The position numbers and the translations under genes were made by a program. A stretch of DNA of 64,000 nucleotides, from contig OX579636.1 in assembly GCA_951230915.1 (NCBI GenBank), positions 40,923,912-40,987,911 on the forward strand, given 5' to 3'. Of this stretch, positions 36,142 through 50,092 are shown in pieces; position 1 is the stretch's first letter, and each line of letters starts with the position of its first letter. Below the pieces are notes generated by a model. It ran no database searches. It was not told where the DNA came from and saw only the letters and a list, made by a program, of their open reading frames with translations. The DNA comes from Antitrichia curtipendula. Its lineage: Eukaryota; Streptophyta; Bryopsida; Hypnales; Leucodontaceae.

Positions 36142-39100
36142 CAGTTATATTCGAGAGGGAATTTCATGACGCCACTGCTTGGAAGAAGAAGAACTTCAGT
36201 CCTCTTCAAAGGCTAGCTGCTTAACTTGCCCCACACAAACAGTGGAGCCGTTGAGTATTGAGCTCCCACTTGAGTCAACATTTTTCAAACTTTGCCATAC
36301 CCCACACAGGCACACAATTAAGTTGAACATGATAATGAAAAATGGATCATGCTAACAAGATAGGTCACGATTGAATCGCAAATTTGTACTGTCAGGATGC
36401 ATACTTGTCAAACCAGTTGAGATCATTTTTTTCTTTTCCTTTTTTTTTTAAAACACCGTTGAAGGAATTTCCTAGGCAACAATTCCAAGTGGAGGGTTCT
36501 ACCCCGTTTTCGATTTAAGGATGAGTGGCTGCAGACATTTCATCAGCTCGTGCTTGCACTACTTCAAAGAACAAGTACTCATGCGGCATTTTCAGCTGAG
36601 AAATGATCTCAATCATGGGCCATTCACCAAGTGTTGGATTGGACATGAGTTGGTGTTGGTAACAAGGGTCGGTTGGTGTTGATCAACTTACAGGAGACGA
36701 GACGTGATCAAGTCCCGAATCAACAATTGTATTTACGGCACCCGTATGTTCGGCACACTGGATGTCAAGAGCGGAGGTGTTAGAGTTTGGGTTTCAGGAA
36801 CGGAATTTGGTATCCCCAGTTCGGAGTAGATCCACTTCGCTAACAGCTCTTCCTCACACCAAGTGCAAGCATGTCCTCTACTTCAGAGTTTCTTCCCGTG
36901 CACATGCAAACCCACACTTCCAACTCTCAAACTGTCTGTACAGTACAGTACACTAGGTTGCATTGATGCCAGCAAACACCTCGAAGTCTGAGGTTTAAAT
37001 TGTATCATGAAATTCGTGAAATTGGCGCGATTATGGTGCGCTGCAAAATACTCTACAACATGGACATCATCCAAGCTGAATAAGGGGAGGAGACTTTGAA
37101 TTCGTTTTTTTATCAACGAATTGGTGGAGGAGAGATCCACATTCCACGAGCTGATCGAATGTTGGGACTCTGGGTGTTCGAGGTGTGCGCACTCATGCAT
37201 TTTCAGAGCCTGAGAAATGATCTCATGATGGACCATTTATGGAAGGAAAGAGGAGAGTCACGGGTTCTTAAATTGTAAAGCTTGCTTCATTGCAAATATG
37301 CAACGATAGCTCCAGAAAACAGAGGAATCGGTCGACACACAAAGCTCTAAATATTTAGTGGGGTCAGTATAGATTTACTACTGGCTGATCGAGCGCCCTG
37401 GCTGAGAAGTACGTGCCAATTGTTGTGGAATTCAGACAGTTCAAGACATTTTGTCTGATATCTTTCTCTTTCTGTATTTGTACTAGCCTAGTGCGAGCTT
37501 GCGGTTTCTTTTGATGTTTCAGTTGCTTGTTGAGGACATTAACTTAATGGTGTTGCAGCCCATACTCTAATATATAGCACTCAAATTCCACGTCTCGAGA
37601 GTAATTTGGCTGGTCGTGGGTCTGGTATGCGGGCAATTAACTTGTGAAATAGTTCAGAATGTCGGCCGGAATTTTGATTCCCAGAACTCTCAAAACTAGG
37701 ATTGGCTACTGAAACTGCCATTTTCATGAATATAGAAGATTTGGTGGTGATGCACACGAAATGTATGCCAAGTTTAATGTACACAGCAACAATGTCACGG
37801 TCTCTATTGACGACACCAGAAGCTGTCAATATTGTGGGTACTCAAGAAGTCGCTTTTCGACTACAAAACAACATGTGGAAGAATTCTTCGTAATTTGAAA
37901 ATCCAGTGATCCACAACTTGTTTGCGGTTTTGTAATTTTAATTGCAATTTTGGGGTTGTTAGAAGAGGATTACAATCCATAACACTTCTCATTTTAAGCC
38001 TCTTAACCAACCCCAAAGTGACAAATCTAGATGTTCTTGACTTGTCATAAATAATGTTTAATATTAAGCCTCCCGGCTGTTTGCAACATCGAACTGAATG
38101 TACTTCTCTTCAGTGAGAAATTTTGAGTGGCAGAGTTTCTAAGGTGCATGAAATTTGAGATCAAGTTTAATGCTTGAGAATGTTGAACTCAAGTTAACCA
38201 CTGAGCGAACTACCGAACCAGTGTATAAATTAGGGTTTGCAACTACAGCTCGAGAAAAATGTCACCCTGGAGGCAGTTTCTCAAGTGAGGATTGAAGAGA
38301 TTGATCGAAGTCACTTGCATGTCAACAATCGGTTCAAAAATGGGTAATTCGTAATTCAAACAATTTAGGATATTATCAACAAGGATTGCGCTGGTTTGCT
38401 CCTCAAAATTTGTTCCTGACTCGGTTTGCTTCCTGTTGTCTGTAGTCCAATTTGCAGAATGTCAAGGTCCTCAATGATGCATCCTTTCTTCAGGTGGAAA
38501 ATTTGCTGAAGTACAGTCGGTAATGTCGTCGAAAGCTCTTGAATGTGCAGCAATGTCTGTGTCATTACTTATTCTTCCCTTTTTTCATTTGCAGACACTT
38601 CTGAAGAAACTTCAAGTTTTGTTCAACCGGGAAGTGCCCAATGTAAGACTCGGTGGTCCATCATGTCCAACAGACAATTATTGAAGTTTGAACTGGCCAG
38701 GAGTTGGTACGTTTTTCAAATATCTCCACACACCAAGTTTGAAAAAAATGAGAAACAGACAAGAAAAACTTGGTGTGGAAATGACTAACAACTAACATGT
38801 CGTTGACAAATGATGGAATGCTACACTTTGGAGGAAATTACACCATGAATTTATTTTTTTCCCATACAAATCCGTACATTAGGGTTATTTATTAGGGTGT
38901 TTGTTTTTGTTTTGTTTGTTACAACTAGGGGTAGTCACAACCCCTTTAAAAATAGTATGCTTCTCAGAGATTGGACGCGTGTCTTTGTTTTATAGGTTTG
39001 CCATGGTTACCAGATTTCTGAATCTCTAAGGGTTGGGGTGTGTCGTTCTCCTCCTCCGCAGGTGAAGAAACGGGCTTGGATGATCATTTCCCAAAGAAAA

Positions 39101-42100
39101 TTTTATCTTTGCCTTGTAGAATTTCACCGCTCGGCTGTTGTAACTTAACTTGTTTGTGATTTTTTATCTTCCTTTTGCCGACCCAAGACCTTAGTTATTG
39201 GAGACTTTGTTGGTTGGAGAGCTCACGGCGATTTTAGGGGTTCCATGCATAGCGGTGATTTTAGGATCCAGGTGAACCATTCTCAGAGATTTGATTATGG
39301 CTACTTAGCGCAGCAAAAAAGGGGGTCACAACCCCTCAACACAACAAGGCTACCCATTGGTTACCCTTTCCGTGCATCTAAAACCCAATCTCCAAGAAAA
39401 TCCAATTCTTGGAGGGGTTGTAACTACCCCTATTATGGGTCCCTGGATTGCGTTCTTGGTACCGTCAAAAAGCTCTTTGTGAAGAGGGGTGCACAGTCTT
39501 TGTTTTGTGGTATTTGGACCTGCGGTGTGAAGTTATTGAAATTTGAAGTTTTTATTATTTTGGTTGTGGCAATGGCACAGGGCACACTAGTTTTCTTTTG
39601 AAAACATAAACTTTTTCCAAATTTTTTGACATATATGTTCTGGAATTATTGTCATGCAAAGCTACTACCATAGTTAGAGGTTACCTTCGGTGAAAAATAA
39701 TTAAAAATTTCAAATGCCAAATAAAATTTGAAAATTAACAAGTCACCTTGTTGAATCTAAGGAAAATTATTTGTGAAGAGAGTCAAAATGTTGGAAAATA
39801 TTCCAATATAACTACATGCCAACACATGTCTTCTAAACATTGGGAAGAGAGATCGTTTTGATAATCAAGTCCATTGTCCATCATGAATCCTCAAAGGATA
39901 TGGGACAATTTGAAGATCAAAGCTTCACCACTCATTGTCAAAGCGCAAGAATTGTTGTCAATGTAGAACTTTAGTTTTAGCATAGTAGAATAACTTTTCT
40001 TTAAATTTTGAATTAAGAAAAGTTGTTAAATCAAGTTAAATTACATCTCCAGAAACTTGTTTGTAATTTTGAGCCTCCAAAAAAAAGGTATGGACAAAAT
40101 TTAGAGACAATTTTTGAAATTGTCTAAGAAAAATCCCTTCCAACTCCTCTTTGAATTTTGTCCATAACTTTTGATTGGAGTCTATAAATCTTCAAGTGAA
40201 TTTTTTGGAGATGAAATTTTGATTGATTTTCTAACTTTTAATAGTTCAAAGTTTTTTGGAAAAAAATTATTCTACTATGTCCAAAAGAGGTCCAAAGTTC
40301 TACATAGAACACAATTCCTACTTTTGACTTAAGTAAGTATGAACAATTGAGCTTCTACTAATTCTAATTTGCATATCCCACATAGATTGTTTTACCTCTT
40401 ACCACCCTACTTGTATAAAGAGTGTATTTACATATTTAGTCACTTACAAAAAAAATAATTTTCAAATTTGTATGAGGTGCTTGGTGAATAATTTTTAATT
40501 TGTTGATTAAAATGCCAAATTTTTAAAAATTAAACTTTAATTAATTACTTGGCAAAGATGTGCAGAAGGCAACTTTTGGGTACGATATCAATTATGGTAT
40601 ATAATTGACCTTTGTAAACATTAAACAAATATTTACATTGAAAAATGTTGTACACTTTAGAGATGGGATTCAAATTAAATGTAGTCAAGTGCAAGCAAGA
40701 GTAACTAAACTAAACCACATTTATTGGTGATGTTAAGGTTAAATGTCAAAATTCTTTTCCTAGCAAAGATTTTTTTTTCAAACTTATCAATTAAAGTGTA
40801 CATTATTGTGAGTGCATTAGATACTAGAAATAGGAGTTGTTTCATTAATGCCTTTTGTAATGTAACATTATATTCATTACAAATTTCTACACCAATGAAT
40901 TCATAAGACTAATTTGGTTAACATCCATACAAATTCAAATTTATAGTCACTTCAAGCATTGATGGTGCACATTTAAAGTAAATGTCAAAGAGGAGTTTTT
41001 GAAAATCTATACCAATTTTAGAAAATTACAATATTTAAAAATTATATTTAATGACAGTGTTGCCAAATGTCAAGTATTTGTAATTAAATTTAGCTTAATA
41101 TTTTTTTAACACAATTTTAAATGTTGTCAAGAAAAGAGAAGTGGATTTGAATGTCATTGTTTGAAAGATATTTACAAATAGTCTAAAATTGCAAAGTTAT
41201 CAATTGGATACTATGTACCATTTCACACCAAATACAGTTTTTATTTCAGTACAAGAATCTATAAATATTTCAATGCATGAATTTTTTTCAATGTATACAT
41301 GGGAGTATGGGATGTATTTTCAATTAATCATTATAATTCAAAATTTGAACCAAGATTTGAATGCCAGCTGGTACTTTAAGGGGTAACAAGGATTGCAAAT
41401 AGGACTTGGTATAATGTCTTTTTCATTAGTTGAGGTCATAAATCTCCAAAGCCAATTTGATCGTTTGGGTGGCACATTTTAGAATTATTTTACATATAAA
41501 GCCCCAAAGATTGCAAAAATTATTTGAATGACTTAAAATATTTTATCAAAAGTAATTCTAATTATGTATATAAAACTAAAAATTCACCCCTAACATCCTT
41601 TGCGTTGATTTTGAGTTTGAAAATGTCCAAATACATTAGTTTGGAACTTAAAGAATGAATTACAAATTAAATTAAATTTCTTCATTTCAAAACAGTAAAA
41701 TAAATGCATTTTAAATTTTATTTGAAAGATTTTTAAAATTTAAAGGTTATTTTTTATTTAAAACAAATGATAGATAGTAGTTTTAATTTTCAATTGATTT
41801 ATTAATCTATATATAAGCAATTTGACCTTTACTATTTTCCTCCATTTATAATATTTTTTAGTATTGTTTGGATTTTAAAAAGGATCAAGCCCAAAAGATG
41901 TAAAGTATGATTAAAAATACTAATAAAATATAGGGGTTGAAAAATTTAGTTATAGAATTGAAAATTCCATTCCTAGAGTTGTAATATTGTAATAAACAAT
42001 CCACAACCTATGTTTTATTTATTTATTGAATAATGAATAATGAATATGTTTTAAATATTGAAAATTAAGTTCAAAACAATATTTTAAAGTTTATTTTGGG

Positions 42101-43264
42101 ATAGAGATTCCATACCTACACGCTAATTAAAACTCCTCATAACTTTCATCTTGTTAATTGAAATAGAATGACATAAAGCTTTTCCAATATACTTTGTATA
42201 TTATACATATAAATATAAAAAAACAAGTTGAGATTTTCATTTTTTTTAATGGATTTTTTTTTTGAGTTGCTCAGACTTTGAAAGAAATTGAATATCACAC
42301 AATAATATTTTAACCCCTAAAAAAGAACCGGGGGTGCAAAAACAATGTTGCAAAAGCCACTTGGTGACCGCATGGTCCTTTACGAGTTAACCGTGTAGTC
42401 AAATGTTATGAAAATGGTTGTGCCTTGAAGGTACTCCTTGAGTACACATTGTGCAAAATTTTCAAAGAAAATAAATGCAAAATCATTCGTTAATGGATGA
42501 CCCAAAACTATATATATAACCCCAAGTGTACTTTTGCACTCTAAGGGTTAAAAGGAAAAAAACAGAAAAAAACCAAACATAAGCTGAATACTGGAACAAG
42601 GATTAATAAACCTCACATATTTATCCTTGTAGATATGATTCTCTCCTTGTTTGAGTTTTTTAATCCATTTATTTTAATCCTTTCAATTAATTTTGAGTAC
42701 TAACAGAATCAAAATTATTGCTTGCCACTCTGACTAGCAACTTTCCAAAATTTAAATAGAAAGGCCGGATCCTCAACTGATGGACTTCCCTCCAGGAGAC
42801 AAAGTTGCATATGCTCTGGCCCAATCAGTTTTGGGGATATTTTTTGAGTTTAATTTACCAGCTATAATTTTCCTTTGATTCCTGGCCATATTGAACCGGG
42901 TTTTCAAGTATCAATTTCGGTTATTTTCTCTATTTTCATCAATTCTAAATAAAAATTTTATAGATTTTTTTGTCGCTTTTTTTTTAATGTTTTCTAATTG
43001 CAATTGTGTTTTTTCCTAGTTCCACCGGCTAACTTTGAACTACGGTAGAACTACCCATTGTCGACCACTTAAGCAATTATGCATATGTCTTGGAGCAGTA
43101 GAAGACAATATGCATTTATAGTCCTGTAGAAAGATAGAAATGATGGGCATTGCCAAGTTTTCATGATTTTTTTCCTTAAACTAAATTTACTATGAATTTT
43201 GGAAGCCAAAGGTTGGCCTCAACCCATGTCCAGGATATAGAGTCTTCCAATTTCGACCATTCCA
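36142..43264. other. Intergenic sequence
   Basis: About 7 kb with no gene I can support. The part to 39.6 kb is moderately AT-rich with scattered frames (for example 36883-37236 minus and 39245-39601 plus) lacking known domains. The segment 39430-39580 is a diverged copy of 19800-19950 (GCATTCTTGGTACC..AAAGCTCT..TTATTGAA), so both are repeats. From 39.6 to 43.2 kb it is very AT-rich. The word TTAACCCCTAAA recurs at 42310-42321. Confidence 0.5.
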
Positions 43265-43267
43265 TAA

Positions 43268-44669
43268 CACTAGAAGAAAAACGTGTCCGCTACAACCGGC
43301 TAATAGCGACTAAGTGTCCTATGCAACTATCATGTGACTGTAACCCTCTCTATTTGCACCAAATTTGGCAACTACGTTGTTTAGTCGCAAAGTAGTCGTA
43401 GAATGAAGTGTAGGGTTACATGATTGTAATAGAGTTGGCAATTAGAATTACTTCTACATCCAGTTTTCATCACAGTTGTCAATGTGGACAACTCTATGCA
43501 TTGTGGAGTCCATTGTGGCAAACCACAATCACATATTATCTAAATTTGATCACAATTCGACTAGAAAATGACTAGACTGCAACTGCAAAACGACTAGAAT
43601 TTGACTAGAAAACAACTAGATTACAACTAGAAAACAACTATAGCTTGACTAGAAAACAACTAGACTGCAACTAGAAAACAACTATAGTTTGACTAGATTG
43701 CGACTAGAAACAACTAGAATTTGTAAATGACAACTCTGTTACACTTTTGTAACCCTACACTAATACAGAGCTTCTCTGTGACTAAATTGCAACTAGAAAA
43801 TGACTAGAAAACAACTAGAATTTTCTAGAATTCCTTTGGTTGTTTTGTAGTCATTTTCTAGTCGTTTTCTAATTTGTTTCCCGATTATTTGTCTTATAGC
43901 AATTGTCCCATATCAATTGTCCCATATCAATTGTCAAGAGTACCATTAGATTAGACATATCAGACTTGTAAGTTGTTGTATTCTTATGTAATGAACTCCC
44001 TTAGTAGAATTTTATGATTTCTATTAGGTGTAGATTTCTACAAATTGTAGATTTTAACAATTTGTAGATTTCTACAAATTGTAGGTTTCTACAAATTGTA
44101 AAAATCCAAGATTTCTTAAATTATATAATTTTCTAAACCATTGAAATCTTTTAAATTTAAATATTTGAAATCTAAAATAGAAGCTAGATTTGTAATATCC
44201 AAAATCTACAAATCATTGAGATTAGAATTTTAAAATCTACAAGTCGCAGACAAGCTACAAACAAGTCGCAAATGAGTCACAACCAAGTCACAAACAAGCC
44301 GCAAACAAGTCACAAATAAGTCGCTAGCAAGTCACAGACAAGTCACATATGAGTCGCCAACAAGTTGCAATGAAGTCACATATGAGTTGCAAACAAGTCG
44401 CCAACAAGTCGCACAACTCATCAATTGAGTGATTGACCTCACGTGGCAGTGAATACCACATAAGCAACCACGTTAGAAGAGTTCATCGATGAACTTCCAA
44501 GTAGACTGTCGAATGAGAAACAATGCCGTTGTCTTTTGCGACTACAAATCCACATGTGACTTGTCCACTGCAACTACGGCTCTCCAAATTAGCACCAGTC
44601 GCAAGTGTCCGAAGCGACTCAAAATCCAGTCGTTCTTCAAGTCGCAAAACCCCTCATTTTCTTTTAGTG
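43268..44669. mobile_element. Non-autonomous CACTA element, family A copy 5
   Basis: This 1,402-bp element runs from CACTAGAAGAAAAACGTGTC to a right end CCCTCATTTTCTTTTAGTG, with TAA on both sides (43265-43267 and 44670-44672). The left part carries GACTAGAAAACAACTAGA-type repeats, the middle the palindromic TTTCTACAAATTGTAG core, and the right part arrays of CAAGTCGCAAA/CAAGTCACAAA. These subterminal words use TCGCAA/GTCACAA more than TTGCAA, as in the nested copy at 8203, so family A has at least two subgroups. No coding sequence. Confidence 0.9.
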
Positions 44670-44672
44670 TAA

Positions 44673-47600
44673 CTACTTTCCCACTCACTGCTTCCTGCTT
44701 TCTTGCTTGCTACATCAAGACATGTGTCATGACTTTATAGTGCCAACCTTGCAAAAGAAAAAAAATAGCATTTCAAACTATAGTTGGAATCTGGAGCAAC
44801 CTTGGTTGGAAATAGCTGCACCCTACAGGTTGGTTATTGATGGCCGGTTGGTAATGGGTGGTTCTACTATAGTTGGGTTTTTTTTTCTGGACACTAGTAC
44901 CAATCAAACCCAACAATTTAATCCTGTAAGCGGGGCGCTACAAATTAACCCTGAAAGGTGTGATGGATAACTTCATTGTTAATTGAAGAAACAAAGAATA
45001 TACCTATTGACCCAATAATTATAATATTTTGGTAACTACCTTGGTTATGGGGTGTGCATGCTTTGAAGATTGATGCTATCCAACTCAATTATTCAAATGC
45101 ACAACATTCATCTCCTCTTTCATTCTACAGTAGCCATCCACACCATTCATCAATAATAACCATCCACAACCTTTGTCCATCTCATTCATCCCAAACATTT
45201 GTCTCTTTATATGGAGTCTCAAACACTAGTCCTTAAATTCTTGTCCAAAAGTACAATCTTTGGGTCTAGACCTTAAATTTGACATGCCTTTGGCCCGTCT
45301 TAGACACTTTATACATCTTCAAACATTTGAAATTTGTTCAATGATGTCCTCTTGGAAGGATGGAAAAAAAATCCAAGTTGTCCCTATAAAAGAGTAAACC
45401 AAATAGAACATGTCCCGGGTACTAGACATACTTTCAATTTTTAAAATTCAAAATTCAAAGTTATCTTTAAATTCCTTGCTTTTGACTTTATCAAGCTGAC
45501 AATCTAGAACTATCCATTAATAAGTTACACCTAAATTTGGAGGCCCGTGCACCCATGCTTGTCATGCACTCATGCCATAGTGCACATCCTCCCATTCAAT
45601 CCATCCAACATTGGAAGAAAAACAACAAATGAGCACATGATAAATTAATACCTTTTGTGAAATTGTGAGATTATAATTTGATACCTCCATCATATCCTCA
45701 AGATAAGACCCCCATTTATCAAAAAAGAGGCACCTCGGAGGCTCTAATATAACAAAATTTTAAAAGTAGCTCAGTAAAATTTTATTTTTCCTATTGTCTT
45801 TGAATTTGCCAAACAAAGTTTGAATCATTAGATTGTACAGTTGGGTACTACTGAAAGTTTACAAACTCCGTTTTGGAGCCATTCAAATATTTTTTACAAT
45901 GTGCATTATAATTGGTATTTTTTTTGCAAGCATAATTATCATTGCATCCTTATGCAATTCCAATCAACCATACCCAAATTTCAGTTTCAAAAAACCAAAA
46001 CTCCATTTTTGGTGAATTGTTTCATTTAAAATTCATGATTTTACATTGTCACTGACTGAAAATCATTAGTGATGAATTTTTAACTTTTGATTGCATAGAT
46101 TTGTAAGAAATACCTATATGCACATCTTTCCTTCAACAAGCATCTCCAAAAAAGCTTCAAAATTCCATCTATAGAGATTACAATGTTGAGGTGACTGTAT
46201 CCAAATTTTATAAAATCGATATCTCTGTATTGTAATTAGATTTTTCTATTTGCACCTCACATGGTAACTAATTTTGTACATTTGAGCATGATGGTACAAT
46301 TACTTTGCCAAAATCAAGTTAAAATTTAGAGATATCCATTTCTTCAAAGTTTGGTCATACGACACTTTTCATTGAACTCTTCATTGATCATCTTTTTGTT
46401 ACTTAAAGGAGTGTTTTCTAATATGAAAGATGTGCATATGGATAAAATTCGATTATTTAGCCTAAACTATATCCTTCCCAAAGTGAAAGGCGGCATCTAT
46501 AATTTTAGATGTTTGATTTTAGAAGGCAATTTTTGGGTTGGATTCCATAGTGAAATACAAATGTGCTGTTTAAATTTTGCCATGTAAAGATCAATGAATG
46601 ACTTCATTATTAACCTTCAAAGGGAGCGACCCCTCATAACCAAGAAAATACTACTATTATTGAACCAATAGGTGCAATCCTAATTTCAACAATTGGAAGT
46701 CATCAATCATCGGACCTTTTAGACTTATAAAGTCTTTACAAGGTTAATTGTAGAAACAAAAAATGACCCCATTGGTGCAATAATAGGCATATTTTGGTGA
46801 CTACCTTGGTCATAGGGGGCTTGTGGCCTTCCAAGGTTATCTCTAAAACCTGTATCCTTTGAATGACTTCACTAGAGATTGTAGGATTAAAAAAAATGTT
46901 TTTTTCATCCAATTTTGTTTTGAAAGTTCCTCTAGTGCATTCATTACAATATCAATAAATTTTCTAAAGAAGATTCTTAATCCATAGATCACCTTTGTAG
47001 AGTATATTTTGACCATTTCTTGTTCTGTACTCTTGATGTGAATTCTAGCCATAAAAAATGATATTTCTTGAATTTGAGTTCAACTAATGAAATGAATCAA
47101 GTGCAAGTTTCTACTACAATTAGAACATTTGAAAAATTTGTAAATTTCAATATTTTTACAACAATATGATCTTTAGATCCATAATTATGTTTTGCTGATT
47201 TTTTAATTTCAGAGTGACATGGTAATTTTGATTTATACCAAGATGTTCTACACTACAATATACATCTATGGTAAAAAATTCCAGATTTTTTGAGTATATT
47301 TTCTATTTGATGTGAATTTTCTTCATTTTCTTCCTATAAAAAGATCATATTAATTTCATATTTTCCCCTGAAAAATTTGAAAATTTCACGGCTTGCAACA
47401 GACAATCATGTGATTTCATCTTTGAAAAATAGATACAATTTTTTTCCACTCATATCAAGTTCCCAAATGACAACCAATAGAGTGATGGACAATAATGATT
47501 TTATTATGCACTATTTTTCGCCAATTAGCTGCAACCAAAAAATGTTGTCTATTTTTTATAAAGGAACTTTTCATTCGGGGGGGGCAAAATAGCCAGATTA

Positions 47601-47760
47601 CTGCTATATTATAAGACCAACAACCAAATTTTATCAAGGTATCCACCTAGTTTTCATATAAATATCACCCAAGTATCACCCACGTATTAAAGAAAGAACT
47701 ATCTCCTTCTCCAAAAAGAAAAGACAAAACACTGATGCACAGTTCGTGTTGAAATCAGTG
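44673..47760. other. AT-rich intergenic sequence with a dispersed repeat
   Basis: No gene seen. A block containing ACAAAGAATATACCTATTGA and GGTAACTACCTTGG lies at 44985-45055; related blocks are at 46622-46690 (inverted) and 46748-46812, and at 59096-60128. The inverted pair at 46.6-46.8 kb is separated by about 60 bp. Confidence 0.55.
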
Positions 47761-48168
47761 GCCATTGGTCCCGTCCTTCCGGGGTTTAAGGCCTGCACCA
47801 TCTGGGCCCCATCTCCGTCGCCATCACCATTGCCATCACCATCCCCCCCGAAGGTCAACTCTCAAACACCGCTCGAGCAGGACCCCCCATCCCAGAAAAA
47901 GCAAGAAATGTAAATGCCCACGCGGAGTTCGTCTCCCGATTCAACCCCATTTCTCCTCCTCGGTCTCCCCTTCCCTTCGTCTTCCTCATCGTGCTTGCAT
48001 TACGACTGCAATCCCCTTCAAGCCAAGCCAAGACACCCCAAGCCACCACCGCGCTCTAACTTTGCTAGGGCGCACACACACACAGACACACACTCACAGA
48101 CACAGACACACACACAGAAGAGAAGAGGTTACAATACAACACCCAAGTCGGTAGCCAACCATCAAACC

Positions 48169-48216
48169 ATGGGACACAAGAAGAGTGCGCAGATCCGGAA
48201 CAATGGAAGTCCTTAA
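48169..48216 (+). CDS. Possible 15-codon upstream ORF in the leader
   Basis: ATG at 48169 lies in strong context (AAACCATGGG) and encodes MGHKKSAQIRNNGSP before TAA at 48214-48216. A possible leader donor follows about 20 bp downstream. If this stretch is in the mature leader, it would act as a uORF on the PSI-type gene's translation. The peptide has no homolog I know, so this is inference. Confidence 0.35.
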   Translation: MGHKKSAQIRNNGSP

Positions 48217-48530
48217 AACACACACTCACTCGGGTAATCCTTTCTTCGGGTTTCATCTCTCTGGGTTCCAATGTTTTTGTTGGGTTTCGTGTTTTTTGGT
48301 TTGTGGGGTTGGGAGGCGTGCATGGTGGTGCTCTTGGCGGTGGCTATGGAAGTCTGGAGCTTCGGAGGGATCCGATTTAGAAGGGAGTTTTTGGTTTGGT
48401 TTGGTTTGGCTTGGTTTCGGTTCTTGTGTGGGGTTGATTTTGTTCGTGGGGGGAGGGGAGGGATCATACCGACTGACTGATTGACTGTTGGGGGTGTTTG
48501 TGGACGGAGCTTGCTTTGTGTCGGCATTTG

Positions 48531-48597
48531 GGTTTGAGAGGTTTGAGAGGTTTGAGAGAGGTTTGAGAGAGGTTTGAGAGGGGTTTGAGAGGGGTTG
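48531..48597 (+). repeat. GTTTGAGAG minisatellite
   Basis: Units of 10-13 bp (GGTTTGAGAG, AGGTTTGAGAG, GGGGTTTGAGAG) repeat six to seven times in the presumed leader or first intron of the PSI-type gene. The G-rich strand is the coding strand. Confidence 0.85.
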
Positions 48598-49554
48598 ACT
48601 TTTGGGCGTGGATGTGGGGGTAAGTGAGTTCGGGCGGTGTTTGGAGGAATGGTCGTGCGTTGACTGTGATTGTTGTGTTTCGGAAGTGAGATTTGGGTGG
48701 GAATGGGTGAACTGTCGGTATTCGGAAATGGGCGTTTCGGAGGTGAAATGGTGTTTGGGAAGTGCTTTGGGAGTATCGGGACCAAGAGATCGACGGGAGC
48801 TTTTCGTGGGAATGGGTGAACTGTCGGTGGTCGAAATGATGTTGGTGGTTCTTTGGATTCAAGAAAGATTAATAAATTCGTTGGGTTCGGGTACCGAGTT
48901 GGTGAAGTGCAGTGGAAGGGAGTCCGTGGAGTCGGTAGGAAATTCTGTATTGGAAACGAGCCATGGCGAATATTCTGGGTTGCTGCTGCTGCTGCTGCTT
49001 AGGGGATTGCTTCCCCTGAAATGTACATCTCTGTTGCATGCTCTCTTTATAGAATATACGAAACAGAAAAACCTAATGGAGTTTGTGTTGCCGTGCAGGT
49101 CAGAAATGAGTGGATTCCGCAAGCCAAGCCAGTCTCCAACTTGGTGGAGAGAAGTCCACCGCCATCAATTAGGTCTTGATCTGAAGGTAACCCAACCTAA
49201 AAGCCACACGGAGCATAGTTACTATCATTAGAATGTTCGCAAAATTCAAGATTCTTTGCAGCAAATTAAAGAGGCTCTCCTCGTACCAGAGCATGCAAAC
49301 GTGATTAGGGTTCTAGGTTTCGTTCGTAGAAGGTCTCAAATCAACACAAATTCGGATGTCGGTACATTTTCAAGGAAAATGAATGTAGTAGTACTCATCA
49401 GACGAGGTTTTTGGGTATGGCAAAGTCCCCATTCATCATACAGCAAGGGAGAGTTTCCATCCACCACACATGGGAAGCTGGAACCAATCCCTACAACAAT
49501 TTAGAAACGTGCACCCTCTAAATGTTTGCACATTTATTTTGGGTTGAAGCTCAA

Positions 49555-50092
49555 ATTCAACGAAATGTCAGTAGATGAAGTATTTGCACACTTAGCACAA
49601 ATCTAAGCTCACCTGTATGGTGATTGGAGCCTCTAACGTACTGTATGGTTGATGGAGTCTCTACCTTAGTTCTTGCGGCTCTGCTGCAGGATTTTGTTCT
49701 GAATCCCCAAAAGATGTGAATTCCTCATGTGGGAAGCTAGCCATGAGGAGTACCTTACCGTTCACTGGTGATCCACGGACTGATGCATTGTGAATTGCAC
49801 TTCTCCTGGTCTTCAAAATTCATTCACGAAAAACGTAATGTCAATAGATTCAGTATTCACTTTGCACCAATCTAAGCTCACCTGTATGGTGAATGGAGTC
49901 TCTAATTTACTGTTTGGTTAATGGAGCCTCTCCCTTTCTTGTTGCAGCCCTGCAGGATTATGTTCTGAATCCCCAAAGATGTGAGTTCCTCCTCTGGAAA
50001 GCTAGCCATGAGGAGTACCTTACCATTCACTGGTGATCCACGGACTGATCCCTTGTGAAATTGCACTTCTCCTGGTCCTCGAATTCGGTTTG
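49555..50092 (+). repeat. 269-bp tandem duplication spanning a splice acceptor and leader exon
   Basis: Two adjacent diverged copies align over their whole length: CTAAGCTCACCTGTATGGTG starts at 49603 and 49872, and GCTAGCCATGAGGAGTACC and GGTGATCCACGGACTGAT also recur. Each copy contains a pyrimidine tract with CTGCAG followed by GATT(T/A)TGTTCTGAATCCC. The second copy runs into the start codon at 50105. Duplication of an acceptor plus leader exon gives two possible 5' leaders for the same coding sequence. Confidence 0.88.

Noticed and set aside
48213..48862. Long Pro/Thr/Ser-rich minus-strand frames
   Set aside because: They arise from G-rich minisatellite and GT-rich leader sequence, have no domain, and oppose the likely direction of transcription.
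48602..49231. 209-codon plus-strand frame in the leader region
   Set aside because: It crosses probable splice sites (acceptor near 49098, donor near 49187), has no recognisable domain and is low in complexity.
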